Below, in pieces: positions 1 through 8,308 of a stretch of DNA of 64,000 nucleotides. Every line of letters begins with the position of its first letter. Position 1 is the first letter of the stretch. The position numbers and the translations under genes are program-made. Below the pieces are notes generated by a model that was given only the letters and a program-made list of their open reading frames with translations, did no database searches and had not been told where the DNA came from. Source of the DNA: Marinobacter sp. SS21 (GTDB lineage: Bacteria; Pseudomonadota; Gammaproteobacteria; Pseudomonadales; Oleiphilaceae); assembly GCF_028369065.1 (NCBI RefSeq), contig NZ_JAQNDA010000014.1, positions 1 to 64,000 on the forward strand, given 5' to 3'.

Positions 1-58
1 AACGCTCGGGGGGAGCAGAAGCGTCTGACTGCGAGGTGTGCCTTCCTTGTGCCTCATA
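1..58. other. left-edge sequence, possible 3' end of a gene
   Basis: The first bases precede a strong hairpin terminator. One + frame stays open from base 3 to a TAA at 57-59 and would give a Cys-containing C-terminal tail, but the piece is too short to identify. It may be the end of a + strand gene lying to the left of the window, or simply non-coding. Nothing else is recognisable here. Confidence 0.25.
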
Positions 59-90
59 AAAATAACCGCGAACCATGTCGCGGTTATTTT
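59..90. terminator. bidirectional intrinsic terminator
   Basis: Perfect 13-bp inverted repeat (59-71 and 78-90) with a 6-nt loop. The GC-rich core is flanked by A-runs on the left and T-runs on the right, so it works as a rho-independent terminator in both directions. It would stop minus-strand transcription about 70 nt after the glutaredoxin gene, and + strand transcription from any gene left of the window. Confidence 0.85.
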
Positions 91-159
91 GCCAGCTTCG
101 GAGACTGTTTTCACACAGCCTCTTGATGAGCGCCTTTTTTGTTGGCAGCTGGCAGCAGC

Positions 160-414
160 TTAACTGACCGAAGTCTCGGTCTGCTGGCGGAGAAACGCGG
201 AAAATTCGGTATAGCCACCCACGTGCTGGTCACCGACAAAAATTTGCGGCACCGTTTGCACCGGCTTACCGATGGTCTGGGCCAGGTCCGCCTTGCTAAT
301 GCCTTCTTCGAGCATATTGATGAAGCGGAATGGCAGCTCCTTGATCTCACACAGCTGTTTGGCCCGGACACAGAAACCACAAGACGGACGACCAAAAATT
401 GTCACGCGCTCCAT
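160..414 (-). CDS. glutaredoxin (GrxA-like)
   Basis: This 84-residue protein has a single thioredoxin fold. The redox motif CGFC lies near residues 12-15, the TVPQIF cis-proline loop near 53-58, and GGYTEF follows as the glutathione-binding segment. These features and the length fit a small dithiol glutaredoxin that uses glutathione to reduce disulfides such as those of ribonucleotide reductase; the specific substrate is not deducible. The ATG at 414 is preceded by GGAGGT at about 7 nt. It is transcribed alone, divergently from the YqaA-type gene, and a strong terminator follows at 59-90. Confidence 0.9.
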   Translation of the reverse strand: MERVTIFGRPSCGFCVRAKQLCEIKELPFRFINMLEEGISKADLAQTIGKPVQTVPQIFVGDQHVGGYTEFSAFLRQQTETSVS

Positions 415-635
415 TTATCAACCTCCAGCAACGGTGCACGCCGGTGACCACGCCCATTGCTCGGGTCACCCGCAGATTCAACAACGGATGCTATCATGGC
501 AGCCCATCATCAAAAATGATACTTGCCGATTTGCATGATGCTCATAGTCTCACTCAATCCCGAACCGAGACCCGTTGCCGCCGGGGCCCATTCAGGCCTT
601 ATGTGCCACGGTTCCTGCCGGCAGAGGAGTAACCC

Positions 636-1070
636 TTGGCGTATTTGAGCCTCTTCACCACGGCCTTCCTGGCGGCCACGCTGCTGCCGGCCTATTCCGA
701 GGTGTTACTCGGCGGGCTGGTACTGCAGGGTTACTCGCTGTGGTGGCTGTGGTTCTGGGCGACCCTGGGCAACACACTGGGCTCGGTGGTGAACGGGCTG
801 ATCGGCCGGCAGGTCGACCGCTTCAAGGCCAAGCGCTGGTTCCCCTTCTCCACGGCGCAGCTGGACAAGGCCCGTGACCGGTTTAACCGCTATGGCCAGT
901 GGTCGCTGCTGTTTGGCTGGCTCCCCATCGGGGGCGATGCACTCACGCTGATTGGCGGCATCATGCGCGTACCCTGGCTGAACTTCGTGGTACTGGTGGC
1001 CATGGGCAAGGGCATTCGGTACGCCGTGGTGCTGTGGCTGGTGCTCCAGTCCACGACGTACCAGCCCTAA
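636..1070 (+). CDS. YqaA-family (SNARE-associated/DedA-like) inner-membrane protein
   Basis: A 144-residue polytopic membrane protein. Hydrophobic stretches cover about residues 3-30, 36-55, 90-110 and 115-140. It resembles the small YqaA branch of the DedA/VTT superfamily, with acidic residue E22 in the first hydrophobic region and a G-W-x-P-I-G-G-D segment near residues 94-101. DedA relatives act in lipid-carrier flipping and membrane homeostasis; the role of YqaA itself is not established. The start is TTG with AGAGGAG 8 nt upstream. It is convergent with the UbiB-like gene, with only nine bases between the stops. Confidence 0.8.
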   Translation: MAYLSLFTTAFLAATLLPAYSEVLLGGLVLQGYSLWWLWFWATLGNTLGSVVNGLIGRQVDRFKAKRWFPFSTAQLDKARDRFNRYGQWSLLFGWLPIGGDALTLIGGIMRVPWLNFVVLVAMGKGIRYAVVLWLVLQSTTYQP

Positions 1071-1079
1071 CGGCGGTGA

Positions 1080-2486
1080 TCAGGCAGAGCGATCCCGGTA
1101 CAAGTAAGCGGCCAACAGATCTTCGCCATTGAACTCGGCGTAGAGCACGGCGATGAAGGTGTAGACCCCAATCAGCTTCCGGTTGAGGAACACAAACTCC
1201 TTGGGCGGGATGCGGAAATAGCGACTGATGGCGGAACGCGCTGCCTGGCGAGCCACCCGGGACGGCAGATCGCTCTGCTTCCAACGGTACTCGCCCTGCT
1301 CGTTGACCGCGTTATCCGGCCATTTGCTGCGTTCGGAACTCAGCGGCTCCAGTACCGACATGCACACCTCGGCGAAGGTCCCCAGCACCTCCTTGGGCCA
1401 ATCCCGACTCATGAAATGCAATGCTACTCCGCCATCGATAACCCCGTCCCGATCGCCCTCGTAGGAAGCCCGAATCATGGCAATCACCGGCTGCAGAAAA
1501 CTGTCGGGGTACTTCTGCACGGCCCCGAAATCCAGCAACACAATCTGGTCGTGCCCGGCCTCGGAGCCCGGTTCACCGGCAATCCGTATGCGATAGTTTC
1601 CGAAATTCGGATCGGTCTGAATCTCGCCCCAGACAAACAGTTCCTTGAAGAACAGTTCCAGAGCCGCCTGTCCCAGCCTGTTGCGACGTTCCTGAGGCAA
1701 ATCCCGGACCGCCACGGCACTGACCGAATGCCCGGCTTCGTAGGTGGAGGCGATGACATGGGCGGTGGAATACTCGGCCAGCACCCTGGGCACCACAAAC
1801 CGGTCGTCATCCACCAGCATCTTGCGGAAGTGCTCGGTAGTACGGGCTTCGAGGCGGTAGTCCACCTCCCGGTGCATCATCTCCCGCACTTCCTCGAGCC
1901 AGTCGTTGAATTCCGGGCCGATGGATACCAGACGGGCAATACGCAGCAACTGGGCCACCGCGTTCAGGTCGCTGTCAACGGCATCGGCAACCCCTGGGTA
2001 CTGCACCTTCAAGACCAACTCCAGGCCATCGCTGCGACGACGGGCACGGTGTACCTGGCCAAGCGAAGCGGCGCCAATGGGGTCTGGATCAATGTCCAGT
2101 TCGGCCAGCCGGCCCGCGCCCAGTTCCGCTTCCAGGACCGCCTTGATCGACGGCCACGCCAGCGACGTGGTTTGATCCTCTAGGGTATGCAGTGCCTCGG
2201 TCACTTCCTCGGGCAGGAAGTGCTCGCCATACAGCGCCATGACCTGACCGATCTTGACGACACTGCCCTTGAGCTTTCCCAGCTCCTCCACCAGGAACTC
2301 GGCCTGATTGGACAGCATGGCGCGATGGCGCTGCTCCCGGGTTTCCTTGCTGGAGAACCAGTTGGTGGCCATGTGGGAAGCCATACGGGTGCCCGCAAAC
2401 AAACCGGCCCGGGTCAGGGAGAGACGACGTTCAAAACTGCCGGTCTTGATGCGGGATACTGTGCTGCCTTGTCGCTTGGAAGTCAT
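1080..2486 (-). CDS. ABC1/AarF/UbiB-family atypical kinase
   Basis: This 468-residue protein belongs to the ABC1/ADCK/UbiB atypical kinase family. The diagnostic KxGQ region (KGSVVKIGQ) lies near residues 72-80, followed by an Ala-rich loop (GAASLGQVHRA) replacing the usual Gly-rich loop, and a metal-binding DFGA motif. Family members support ubiquinone synthesis or lipid homeostasis through ATPase activity. It is not in an ubi operon and lacks the C-terminal membrane helices of classical UbiB, so it is probably the soluble ADCK-like type. An ATG exists at 2504, but the ATG at 2486 has AAAGGA 5 nt upstream and is preferred. Confidence 0.85.
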   Translation of the reverse strand: MTSKRQGSTVSRIKTGSFERRLSLTRAGLFAGTRMASHMATNWFSSKETREQRHRAMLSNQAEFLVEELGKLKGSVVKIGQVMALYGEHFLPEEVTEALHTLEDQTTSLAWPSIKAVLEAELGAGRLAELDIDPDPIGAASLGQVHRARRRSDGLELVLKVQYPGVADAVDSDLNAVAQLLRIARLVSIGPEFNDWLEEVREMMHREVDYRLEARTTEHFRKMLVDDDRFVVPRVLAEYSTAHVIASTYEAGHSVSAVAVRDLPQERRNRLGQAALELFFKELFVWGEIQTDPNFGNYRIRIAGEPGSEAGHDQIVLLDFGAVQKYPDSFLQPVIAMIRASYEGDRDGVIDGGVALHFMSRDWPKEVLGTFAEVCMSVLEPLSSERSKWPDNAVNEQGEYRWKQSDLPSRVARQAARSAISRYFRIPPKEFVFLNRKLIGVYTFIAVLYAEFNGEDLLAAYLYRDRSA

Positions 2487-2801
2487 GAATTCCTTTCCGA
2501 TCATGGTGCATCGCGGTTGCCCGAGCGACGTTCACCGCCCATGGAAACCCTCACTAAAGCATTATACGGATATCCCACGCACATCTGGACACAGCGGTGC
2601 CCGGAACGCACCGACGCCCGAGCCAATGAACCCGGCTGATTGGATGCCATTTAACCAAACGAGGGGTTAAAATAACGTCAACTTCAATAAGTTTACGATA
2701 TTCTACATTCGATCCTGCCAATTGGCGTTAAGCTGGAGATCAACAACACCAATAAAAACGCTATCTAGAGCACGATCCAACAATAACAGTGAACTCATCG
2801 T
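2487..2801. promoter_or_regulatory. divergent intergenic region with a candidate -10 box
   Basis: This region separates the UbiB-like gene (-) from the diguanylate cyclase gene (+). A perfect minus-strand TATAAT lies at 2561-2566 and probably serves the UbiB-like gene, although no good -35 is visible. A 7-bp inverted repeat (TTTAACC at 2650-2656, GGTTAAA at 2665-2671) lies on the side of the cyclase gene and could be an operator. No open frame here looks coding. Confidence 0.4.
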
Positions 2802-3896
2802 ATGCCTCAGCTGAATAACCAGCGCCCCGATCATCAGTTCGCCGAGTTCCGGGTGAAGGGCGAAATTCCGGTTCCGGTGCTGATCACCTGGCTCACTTGC
2901 GCAGCGGTGCCGGTCCTCTGCTTCTTCGCCTTCCGCGCCTATCTGCGAGCGGAATCCTTCAATGTCATCGCGCTCCTTCTGCTTGCATCCTTGCTGGCGG
3001 CCAACAGCCTGGTCTATCTCAGTAGCCACAACGGCACCCGGTTGCAGCAGGGCTTTATCGTGCTTATTACCGCTCTGTTCTCCTTCCTGGCGTTGTCTGC
3101 CATTGAGGATGGGACCGGAGTGCTGTGGTTATTCGCCTATCCACCCCTCGTGTTCTACATCAGCGATGCCCGGGTTGGCATCATTGCCTGCATCGGGGGC
3201 TGGAGCGGGTTGGCCCTGCTGTTTTCGCCAGTGGGCAAAGCCATTGTCGATACGCCCTACAGTGCCAGTTTCAGCCTGAATATGATCATCATATTGGGCT
3301 TTGAGATGGCCACCTGCTACGTACTGGATCAGAGTCGACGGCGCAGTAAACTCGGCCTGATCAAGTTGGCCAATCAGTTCGAATACGCGGCCAAGCACGA
3401 CGCCCTCACCGGTCTGGCCAATCGCCGCGAGGGTCATGCCCGGCTGAATGATGAATACGAACGTTACCTGCGCAACCGCCGTGAGTTTTCCACGCTGCTG
3501 ATGGACATTGATCTATTCAAGAGTGTGAACGATAACTTTGGCCATCAGGCTGGAGACCGGATAATCCTGCTGGTGGCCAACACCCTGAAGGCGGAATGCC
3601 GGCGGGTCGATACCCTGGCCCGCTGGGGTGGTGAGGAGTTCCTGGTCTTGCTGCCGGAAACCTCGAACGCGGTGGCGGTCAAAATCGCCAATCGCATCCG
3701 CGAATCCATTGCCTCTCAGTCCATCGAGTTCGAGGGCCAGGCCGTTAGCGCCACCATCAGCGTCGGCGTCGCTACGATTCAGGGCGCAGAGTCCATCGAC
3801 CGGCTGTTGCAGCGCGCCGATGAGGCCCTTTACCAGGCCAAGAGTGAGGGCCGCAACAAGGTGTGCGGAGGCATCAACCAGCACTCCGCTGCCTGA
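2802..3896 (+). CDS. membrane-anchored diguanylate cyclase (GGDEF)
   Basis: A 364-residue protein. About six hydrophobic segments fill residues 20-175, and a GGDEF domain occupies about 195-360. The active site reads GGEEF, the metal-binding DID and the FGH segment are intact, and an RxxD inhibitory site (RRVD) sits exactly five residues before GGEEF. It should therefore make c-di-GMP from two GTP at the inner membrane and be feedback-inhibited by its product. The N-terminal membrane region is a sensor of unknown ligand. It is monocistronic and convergent with lipB, 14 nt away. Confidence 0.93.
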   Translation: MPQLNNQRPDHQFAEFRVKGEIPVPVLITWLTCAAVPVLCFFAFRAYLRAESFNVIALLLLASLLAANSLVYLSSHNGTRLQQGFIVLITALFSFLALSAIEDGTGVLWLFAYPPLVFYISDARVGIIACIGGWSGLALLFSPVGKAIVDTPYSASFSLNMIIILGFEMATCYVLDQSRRRSKLGLIKLANQFEYAAKHDALTGLANRREGHARLNDEYERYLRNRREFSTLLMDIDLFKSVNDNFGHQAGDRIILLVANTLKAECRRVDTLARWGGEEFLVLLPETSNAVAVKIANRIRESIASQSIEFEGQAVSATISVGVATIQGAESIDRLLQRADEALYQAKSEGRNKVCGGINQHSAA

Positions 3897-3910
3897 ACCG
3901 GGAGCGTGAA

Positions 3911-4570
3911 TCAGCTGGCGGGACGCAGCCCCTGCCAGCCGTCCAGGGCTTTGACATGATCGGCCGCCAGCCGCCGGCTCAGCGCCTGGGTCAGGCTCTG
4001 GGCCAACGATGCCACCGAGGCGTCGGGCGCAAAATCCACCACCTGACACATCGACATGCCGGCGTAACCACAGGGATTGATCCTGGCAAACGGCGTCATG
4101 TCCATGTCCACATTCAACGCCAACCCATGGAAGGAGCAGCCTCGTCGCACCCGCAGCCCCAGTGACGCGATCTTGGCGCTGCCGACATAGACCCCAGGCG
4201 CGTCGGCACGGGGCGCCGCCTCTATGCCGAGCTCGCCGAGCACCTCGACGATGGCCTGTTCGATATGATCCACCAGGACTCGAACCCCCAGTTTGGCGCG
4301 CCCCAGATCCAGCATCAGGTAGATCACCAACTGGCCTGGCCCGTGATAGGTGACCTGTCCGCCCCGGTCGACCTGGATCACCGGTATGTCACCCGGTGCC
4401 AGGATATGCTCGGCTTTGCCGGCCTGACCCTGGGTGTAGACCCGTGGATGCTCCAGGCACCAAAGCTCGTCCGGGGTCTGGTCATCACGATCCGCGGTAT
4501 AGGCCTTCATGGCCTCCCAGACTTCCTGATAGGGCTGCAACCCCAGATTTCGCACAACCAGTTCGGACAT
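3911..4570 (-). CDS. lipB: octanoyltransferase LipB
   Basis: LipB moves the octanoyl group from acyl carrier protein to the lipoyl domains of 2-oxoacid dehydrogenases, the first step of endogenous lipoylation. The 219-residue length is typical. The [12 protein letters not shown] motif, the [11 protein letters not shown] segment with the catalytic Lys, and the NPCGYAG segment with the catalytic Cys are all visible. It is the last gene of the elongation/envelope operon, 3 nt after the ybeD homologue. The lipA gene usually found after lipB is absent here; the next gene is convergent. Confidence 0.97.
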   Translation of the reverse strand: MSELVVRNLGLQPYQEVWEAMKAYTADRDDQTPDELWCLEHPRVYTQGQAGKAEHILAPGDIPVIQVDRGGQVTYHGPGQLVIYLMLDLGRAKLGVRVLVDHIEQAIVEVLGELGIEAAPRADAPGVYVGSAKIASLGLRVRRGCSFHGLALNVDMDMTPFARINPCGYAGMSMCQVVDFAPDASVASLAQSLTQALSRRLAADHVKALDGWQGLRPAS

Positions 4571-4573
4571 GGC

Positions 4574-4843
4574 TCAAAGCACCATATGAACCCGGCCGCT
4601 GGCCTTGAGTTCCTCAAAGAGCGCTTGTAGCTGCGCCTCGCCGGTGGCCACGATGGTCAGCTGGACCGAAGTGAAGCGTCCGTTCCGGCTATCGTTGACC
4701 GAGATTCGGTCTTCGCTGATACCGGGTGCATGGCGCTCGACCACCGAAACAACAAACTCGCGAAAATCCGGTGCCGCCGTGCCAATCACCTTGATCATGT
4801 AGTCACAGGGAAATTCTATCTTTGGCGCTTTCGGTTCGGTCAT
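4574..4843 (-). CDS. ybeD: YbeD/DUF493 family protein
   Basis: An 89-residue DUF493 protein of the YbeD type. The family has an ACT-like fold and lies between dacA and lipB in many proteobacteria; its function is unknown, and a regulatory role in lipoylation has been suggested only from position. The characteristic start, FPCDYMIKVIG, and the C-terminal VHMVL are seen. The ATG at 4843 follows AGGGAA. The same dacA-ybeD-lipB order is kept here. Confidence 0.93.
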   Translation of the reverse strand: MTEPKAPKIEFPCDYMIKVIGTAAPDFREFVVSVVERHAPGISEDRISVNDSRNGRFTSVQLTIVATGEAQLQALFEELKASGRVHMVL

Positions 4844-4874
4844 GATTCCCTAGCTCCCGCTACGTCGACCGCTG

Positions 4875-6053
4875 TCATGAAAACAGCTGGATAAAGAACA
4901 ACTTGATGGCGTCCCACAAACGCTTGAGGAAACCGCCTTCGGGAATATCCTGCAAGGCAAGCACCGGCTCATCAACGTAGACTTCACCGTTCAAGGTCAC
5001 CCGAACCCGGCCCACTTCGTCACCAATGGACACCGGCGCCTTGATCACGGTATCGACGTCGACCACCGATTCGAGCGACGCTTTGGAACCGCGAGGAATG
5101 GTGACAAATACCTCATCCTTTACGCCGATGGCCAGTTCATTGGCCTGACCACCCCAGACCCGGCTCTCCAGTAACTGCTGGCCTGCGGAAAACAGCTTCT
5201 CCGACTCGTAATAGCGGAAGCCATAATTGAGCATCTTCTGCATTTCCTGGGACCGCGCCGCATTGCTGGAGGTACCCATGACCACGCCGATCAGACGGGT
5301 GTCATTGCGCAGGGCTGAGGCCACCAGACAGTAGCCAGCCTCATCGGTATGGCCAGTTTTCAGACCGTCAACGCTCGGGTCGCGCCACAGCAGGGAGTTG
5401 CGGTTGGGCTGACGGATGTTGTTGTAGGTAAAGTGCTTCTGGGCGTAAATGCCGTAGTTTTCCGGGTAGTCGTTGATGATCGCCCGGGCCAGGACCGCCA
5501 GGTCCAGGGCGGTGGAAAAGTGATCCGCGGCCGGCAGCCCGGTGGCGTTGGCAAAGCGGGTGTCCCGCATGCCCAGCAGCTGTGCCTGCTGGTTCATGAT
5601 GTCGGTAAAGGCCCCCTCGCTACCAGCAACAAACTCCGCCAGGGCGACCGAGGCATCGTTGCCGGACTGGATGATCACACCTTTGAGTAGCTCCTCCACC
5701 CTCACCTGCGTGCCTTCCCGCACAAACGTCCGGGAGCCCTCGGTTTTCCAGGCGTTGACGCTGACCGGCACCATGTCGTCCATGCCGATCCGGCCTTCGG
5801 CAAGTTCCCGTTCAACGATGTAGGCGGTCATCATCTTGGTCAAACTGGCCGGCGGCAAACGCTCATTGCTGTTGCTCTCCATAATGATCCGGCCACTGTG
5901 TGGGTCCATCAACACATAAGAGCTGGCGCCGATTTGAGGCGGCGACGGAATCAACATGGATTGCGCCGCGCTCACCCACGCAGGTAGCAGGGTGAGCAGG
6001 AGGACGGTAACGAAAGATCGAATTACGGTGATGTGTGCCATGGGTCCATTCAT
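4875..6053 (-). CDS. dacA: D-alanyl-D-alanine carboxypeptidase (PBP5/6 type)
   Basis: A low-molecular-weight penicillin-binding protein that trims the terminal D-Ala of peptidoglycan pentapeptides in the periplasm. The 392-residue protein has a signal peptide ending near VSA-AQS, the active-site SLTK tetrad, SGN and KTG motifs, a C-terminal beta-domain, and a terminal amphipathic helix (LWDAIKLFFIQLFS) for membrane anchoring. The start may be 6053 or the ATG at 6041; neither has a convincing ribosome-binding site. It lies between rlpA and ybeD in the elongation operon. Confidence 0.95.
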   Translation of the reverse strand: MNGPMAHITVIRSFVTVLLLTLLPAWVSAAQSMLIPSPPQIGASSYVLMDPHSGRIIMESNSNERLPPASLTKMMTAYIVERELAEGRIGMDDMVPVSVNAWKTEGSRTFVREGTQVRVEELLKGVIIQSGNDASVALAEFVAGSEGAFTDIMNQQAQLLGMRDTRFANATGLPAADHFSTALDLAVLARAIINDYPENYGIYAQKHFTYNNIRQPNRNSLLWRDPSVDGLKTGHTDEAGYCLVASALRNDTRLIGVVMGTSSNAARSQEMQKMLNYGFRYYESEKLFSAGQQLLESRVWGGQANELAIGVKDEVFVTIPRGSKASLESVVDVDTVIKAPVSIGDEVGRVRVTLNGEVYVDEPVLALQDIPEGGFLKRLWDAIKLFFIQLFS

Positions 6054-6102
6054 AGTTGGTTGACGGTTTTGTATCAGATCCGGCTCCGGGGCCGTACAAA
6101 CT

Positions 6103-6987
6103 TCAACGGGTGTCGGTCAGCAGAATTGATTCCTCAAAGCCGCGGGCCTCCAGCTCCCGCCGCGTCCTCTGGGCCTCTCCGTCATTCTGGAAAGGGCCAA
6201 CCTGAACACGGTGAAAACGCCCGGCGGCGGTCTCGACTTCCCGCACCCTAACGGCGGATGCCACAACAGCCTCGGCCTGCTCCGCCATCAGTTGAGCAGG
6301 CGCCTGGTGACTGAACGAGCCCAGCTGCAGGAACAGCGCCATGGCGCCGTCAGCGCCGGGACCAGTCCCGCCACCGGCAACCGAGCCCACCTCCGGCATC
6401 GACTCCCCCGCCACCGTCAAGGCGCCATCCGGCGTCACGGTGATGGCAGCCACCTCCACCCGGGCGGTGCCCTGACCCTGGTAACCGAGTTTGATCGCAG
6501 CGGCATAGGACAGATCGATCAGCCGGTCGCCGTAAAATGGCCCCCGATCATTGACCCGTACAATCACGCTGCGCCCATTCTCCAGGTTGGTCACCCGGGC
6601 ATAGCAGGGAATCGGCAGACTCTTGTGCGCCGCCGACATCGCATACATATCAAAGACCTCACCATTGGAGGTCCTGTGACCATGAAATTTCTCGCCGTAC
6701 CAGCTCGCCGTGCCCTGCTGGACGTAGCCAGCGGCGCTGTCCAGCACCCAATACTGTTTGCCCCACACGGTATACGGCGATTTGTTGCCCGCCGCACGCC
6801 GGGGCTCGTAGCGGGGTACCGCATCCGCCAACCCCGAGGCATCAAAATCGCCGGACGGCGCACGGTCCTGACTCAAGGCATAGCGGGAGGACGAGCTGGG
6901 CGACGAGGCACAGCCGGAAACCACGGCCATCACCAAAATGAGGCAGGTGCCGGTCAAGGCATTGCGGCGGACTGCTGATGTGTTCAC
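6103..6987 (-). CDS. rlpA: RlpA septal-ring lytic transglycosylase lipoprotein
   Basis: A 294-residue outer-membrane lipoprotein. A signal peptide with lipobox VVSGC is followed by a double-psi beta-barrel domain (GTASWYGEKFHGHRTSNGE, then RVNDRGPF) and a C-terminal SPOR domain from about residue 213. SPOR domains bind denuded glycan at the division septum, and RlpA cleaves such glycan in Pseudomonas. The start is a GTG. In many relatives mltB sits between rodA and rlpA; here that gap is only 178 bp and has no gene. Confidence 0.94.
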   Translation of the reverse strand: MNTSAVRRNALTGTCLILVMAVVSGCASSPSSSSRYALSQDRAPSGDFDASGLADAVPRYEPRRAAGNKSPYTVWGKQYWVLDSAAGYVQQGTASWYGEKFHGHRTSNGEVFDMYAMSAAHKSLPIPCYARVTNLENGRSVIVRVNDRGPFYGDRLIDLSYAAAIKLGYQGQGTARVEVAAITVTPDGALTVAGESMPEVGSVAGGGTGPGADGAMALFLQLGSFSHQAPAQLMAEQAEAVVASAVRVREVETAAGRFHRVQVGPFQNDGEAQRTRRELEARGFEESILLTDTR

Positions 6988-7165
6988 TGGCTACCAGTTC
7001 CTGTCCAGAGGCCTTCGCTACCAGGGGCGAGGCTGTGTCATACCGGTTAACGGCGTCTATCGTGGTGTCCTGTCGGCACGCTGCCGCAAGGTCGGGCAGC
7101 GATACCATAGCATGGCGCCATGACCACAACCATTACCCGGCGGTCACCTCGCCAATGCAACTAGC

Positions 7166-8308
7166 TCAGGCCGAGATCATCCGCCGATGGGTATGCACCG
7201 ACATCAACACGCCGAAAGCAGCCATCAGGGTCACGATCGAAGTACCACCATAACTGATCAGCGGAAGCGGCACCCCAACCACCGGCAGCAGCCCACTGAC
7301 CATACCGACATTGACGAAAATATAGATGAAGAAGGTCATGGTCAGCGCGCCAGCCAGCAAGCGACCGAACGAATCCTGAGCGTTCACCGCAATGTACAGA
7401 CAACGCATCAGAATCAACAGGTAGACGGCCATCAACGCCAGCATGCCAACAAACCCGAACTCTTCCGCCAATACCGCGACGATAAAATCGGTGTGACTCT
7501 CAGGCAAAAACTCCAGGTGCGACTGGGTCCCCTGAAGCCAGCCTTTGCCACTCCAGCCACCAGAACCGATGGCGGTCTTGGATTGAATGATGTTCCAGCC
7601 CGCGCCCAGGGGATCACTTTGCGGATCGAGCAGGGTCAGTACCCGCTGTTTCTGATAATCCCGCATGACGAAGAACCACATCAGTGGCGCCGCCACCGAG
7701 GCCATGCCAACAAAAGCGCCAATCAACTTCCAGCTAATGCCGGCAAAAAACACCACGAACAAGCCCGCGGTACCCACCAGCAAAGCGGTTCCCAGGTCGG
7801 GCTGCTGGATGATCATCGCCATGGGTATCAGTACGATGGCCAGTGAGACCGCCACATGGGTCAACCGGGGTGGCAGGAAATGCCGGGACAGAAACCAGGC
7901 CGCCATCATCGGTACCACCAGTTTCATCAGTTCCGACGGTTGGAACCGCGGCAACCCTGGCAACGCCAGCCAGCGCTGAGCACCTTTCGCCCCCACGCCG
8001 AACAGCAACACCGCCAACAACGCGCCCAGCCCGACCAAGTAGAGCCAGGGGGCCCAGCGCCGGTATACGGAGGGGTCCAGTTGGGCGAAGACCAACATCA
8101 CTACAAAGGCCACCGCCATGCGCACGCCCTGGGCTTTGACCACCTCGATGTTCCGATCGGCCCCGCTGTACAGCACCACCAGACCACCGCTGACCAGGAC
8201 CAGCAGCAGCACCAGCAGGAGCGGGTCCAGGTGCAGCACCGCCCAGATGCTGCGAGATGTTCCGAGGCCTCGGTTTGGCGGCTGTCCCAGCAGACTCTTA
8301 CTCAGCAT
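7166..8308 (-). CDS. rodA: rod-shape peptidoglycan glycosyltransferase RodA
   Basis: A SEDS-family polymerase with about ten membrane helices (380 residues) that polymerises lipid II during lateral-wall elongation together with PBP2. The signature GSGGWSGKGWLQGTQSHLEFLPE region, containing the catalytic-site extracytoplasmic loop, and the C-terminal PLISYGGTS motif are present. Its ATG overlaps the mrdA stop by one base (TAATG), implying translational coupling with its transpeptidase partner. Confidence 0.97.
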   Translation of the reverse strand: MLSKSLLGQPPNRGLGTSRSIWAVLHLDPLLLVLLLVLVSGGLVVLYSGADRNIEVVKAQGVRMAVAFVVMLVFAQLDPSVYRRWAPWLYLVGLGALLAVLLFGVGAKGAQRWLALPGLPRFQPSELMKLVVPMMAAWFLSRHFLPPRLTHVAVSLAIVLIPMAMIIQQPDLGTALLVGTAGLFVVFFAGISWKLIGAFVGMASVAAPLMWFFVMRDYQKQRVLTLLDPQSDPLGAGWNIIQSKTAIGSGGWSGKGWLQGTQSHLEFLPESHTDFIVAVLAEEFGFVGMLALMAVYLLILMRCLYIAVNAQDSFGRLLAGALTMTFFIYIFVNVGMVSGLLPVVGVPLPLISYGGTSIVTLMAAFGVLMSVHTHRRMISA

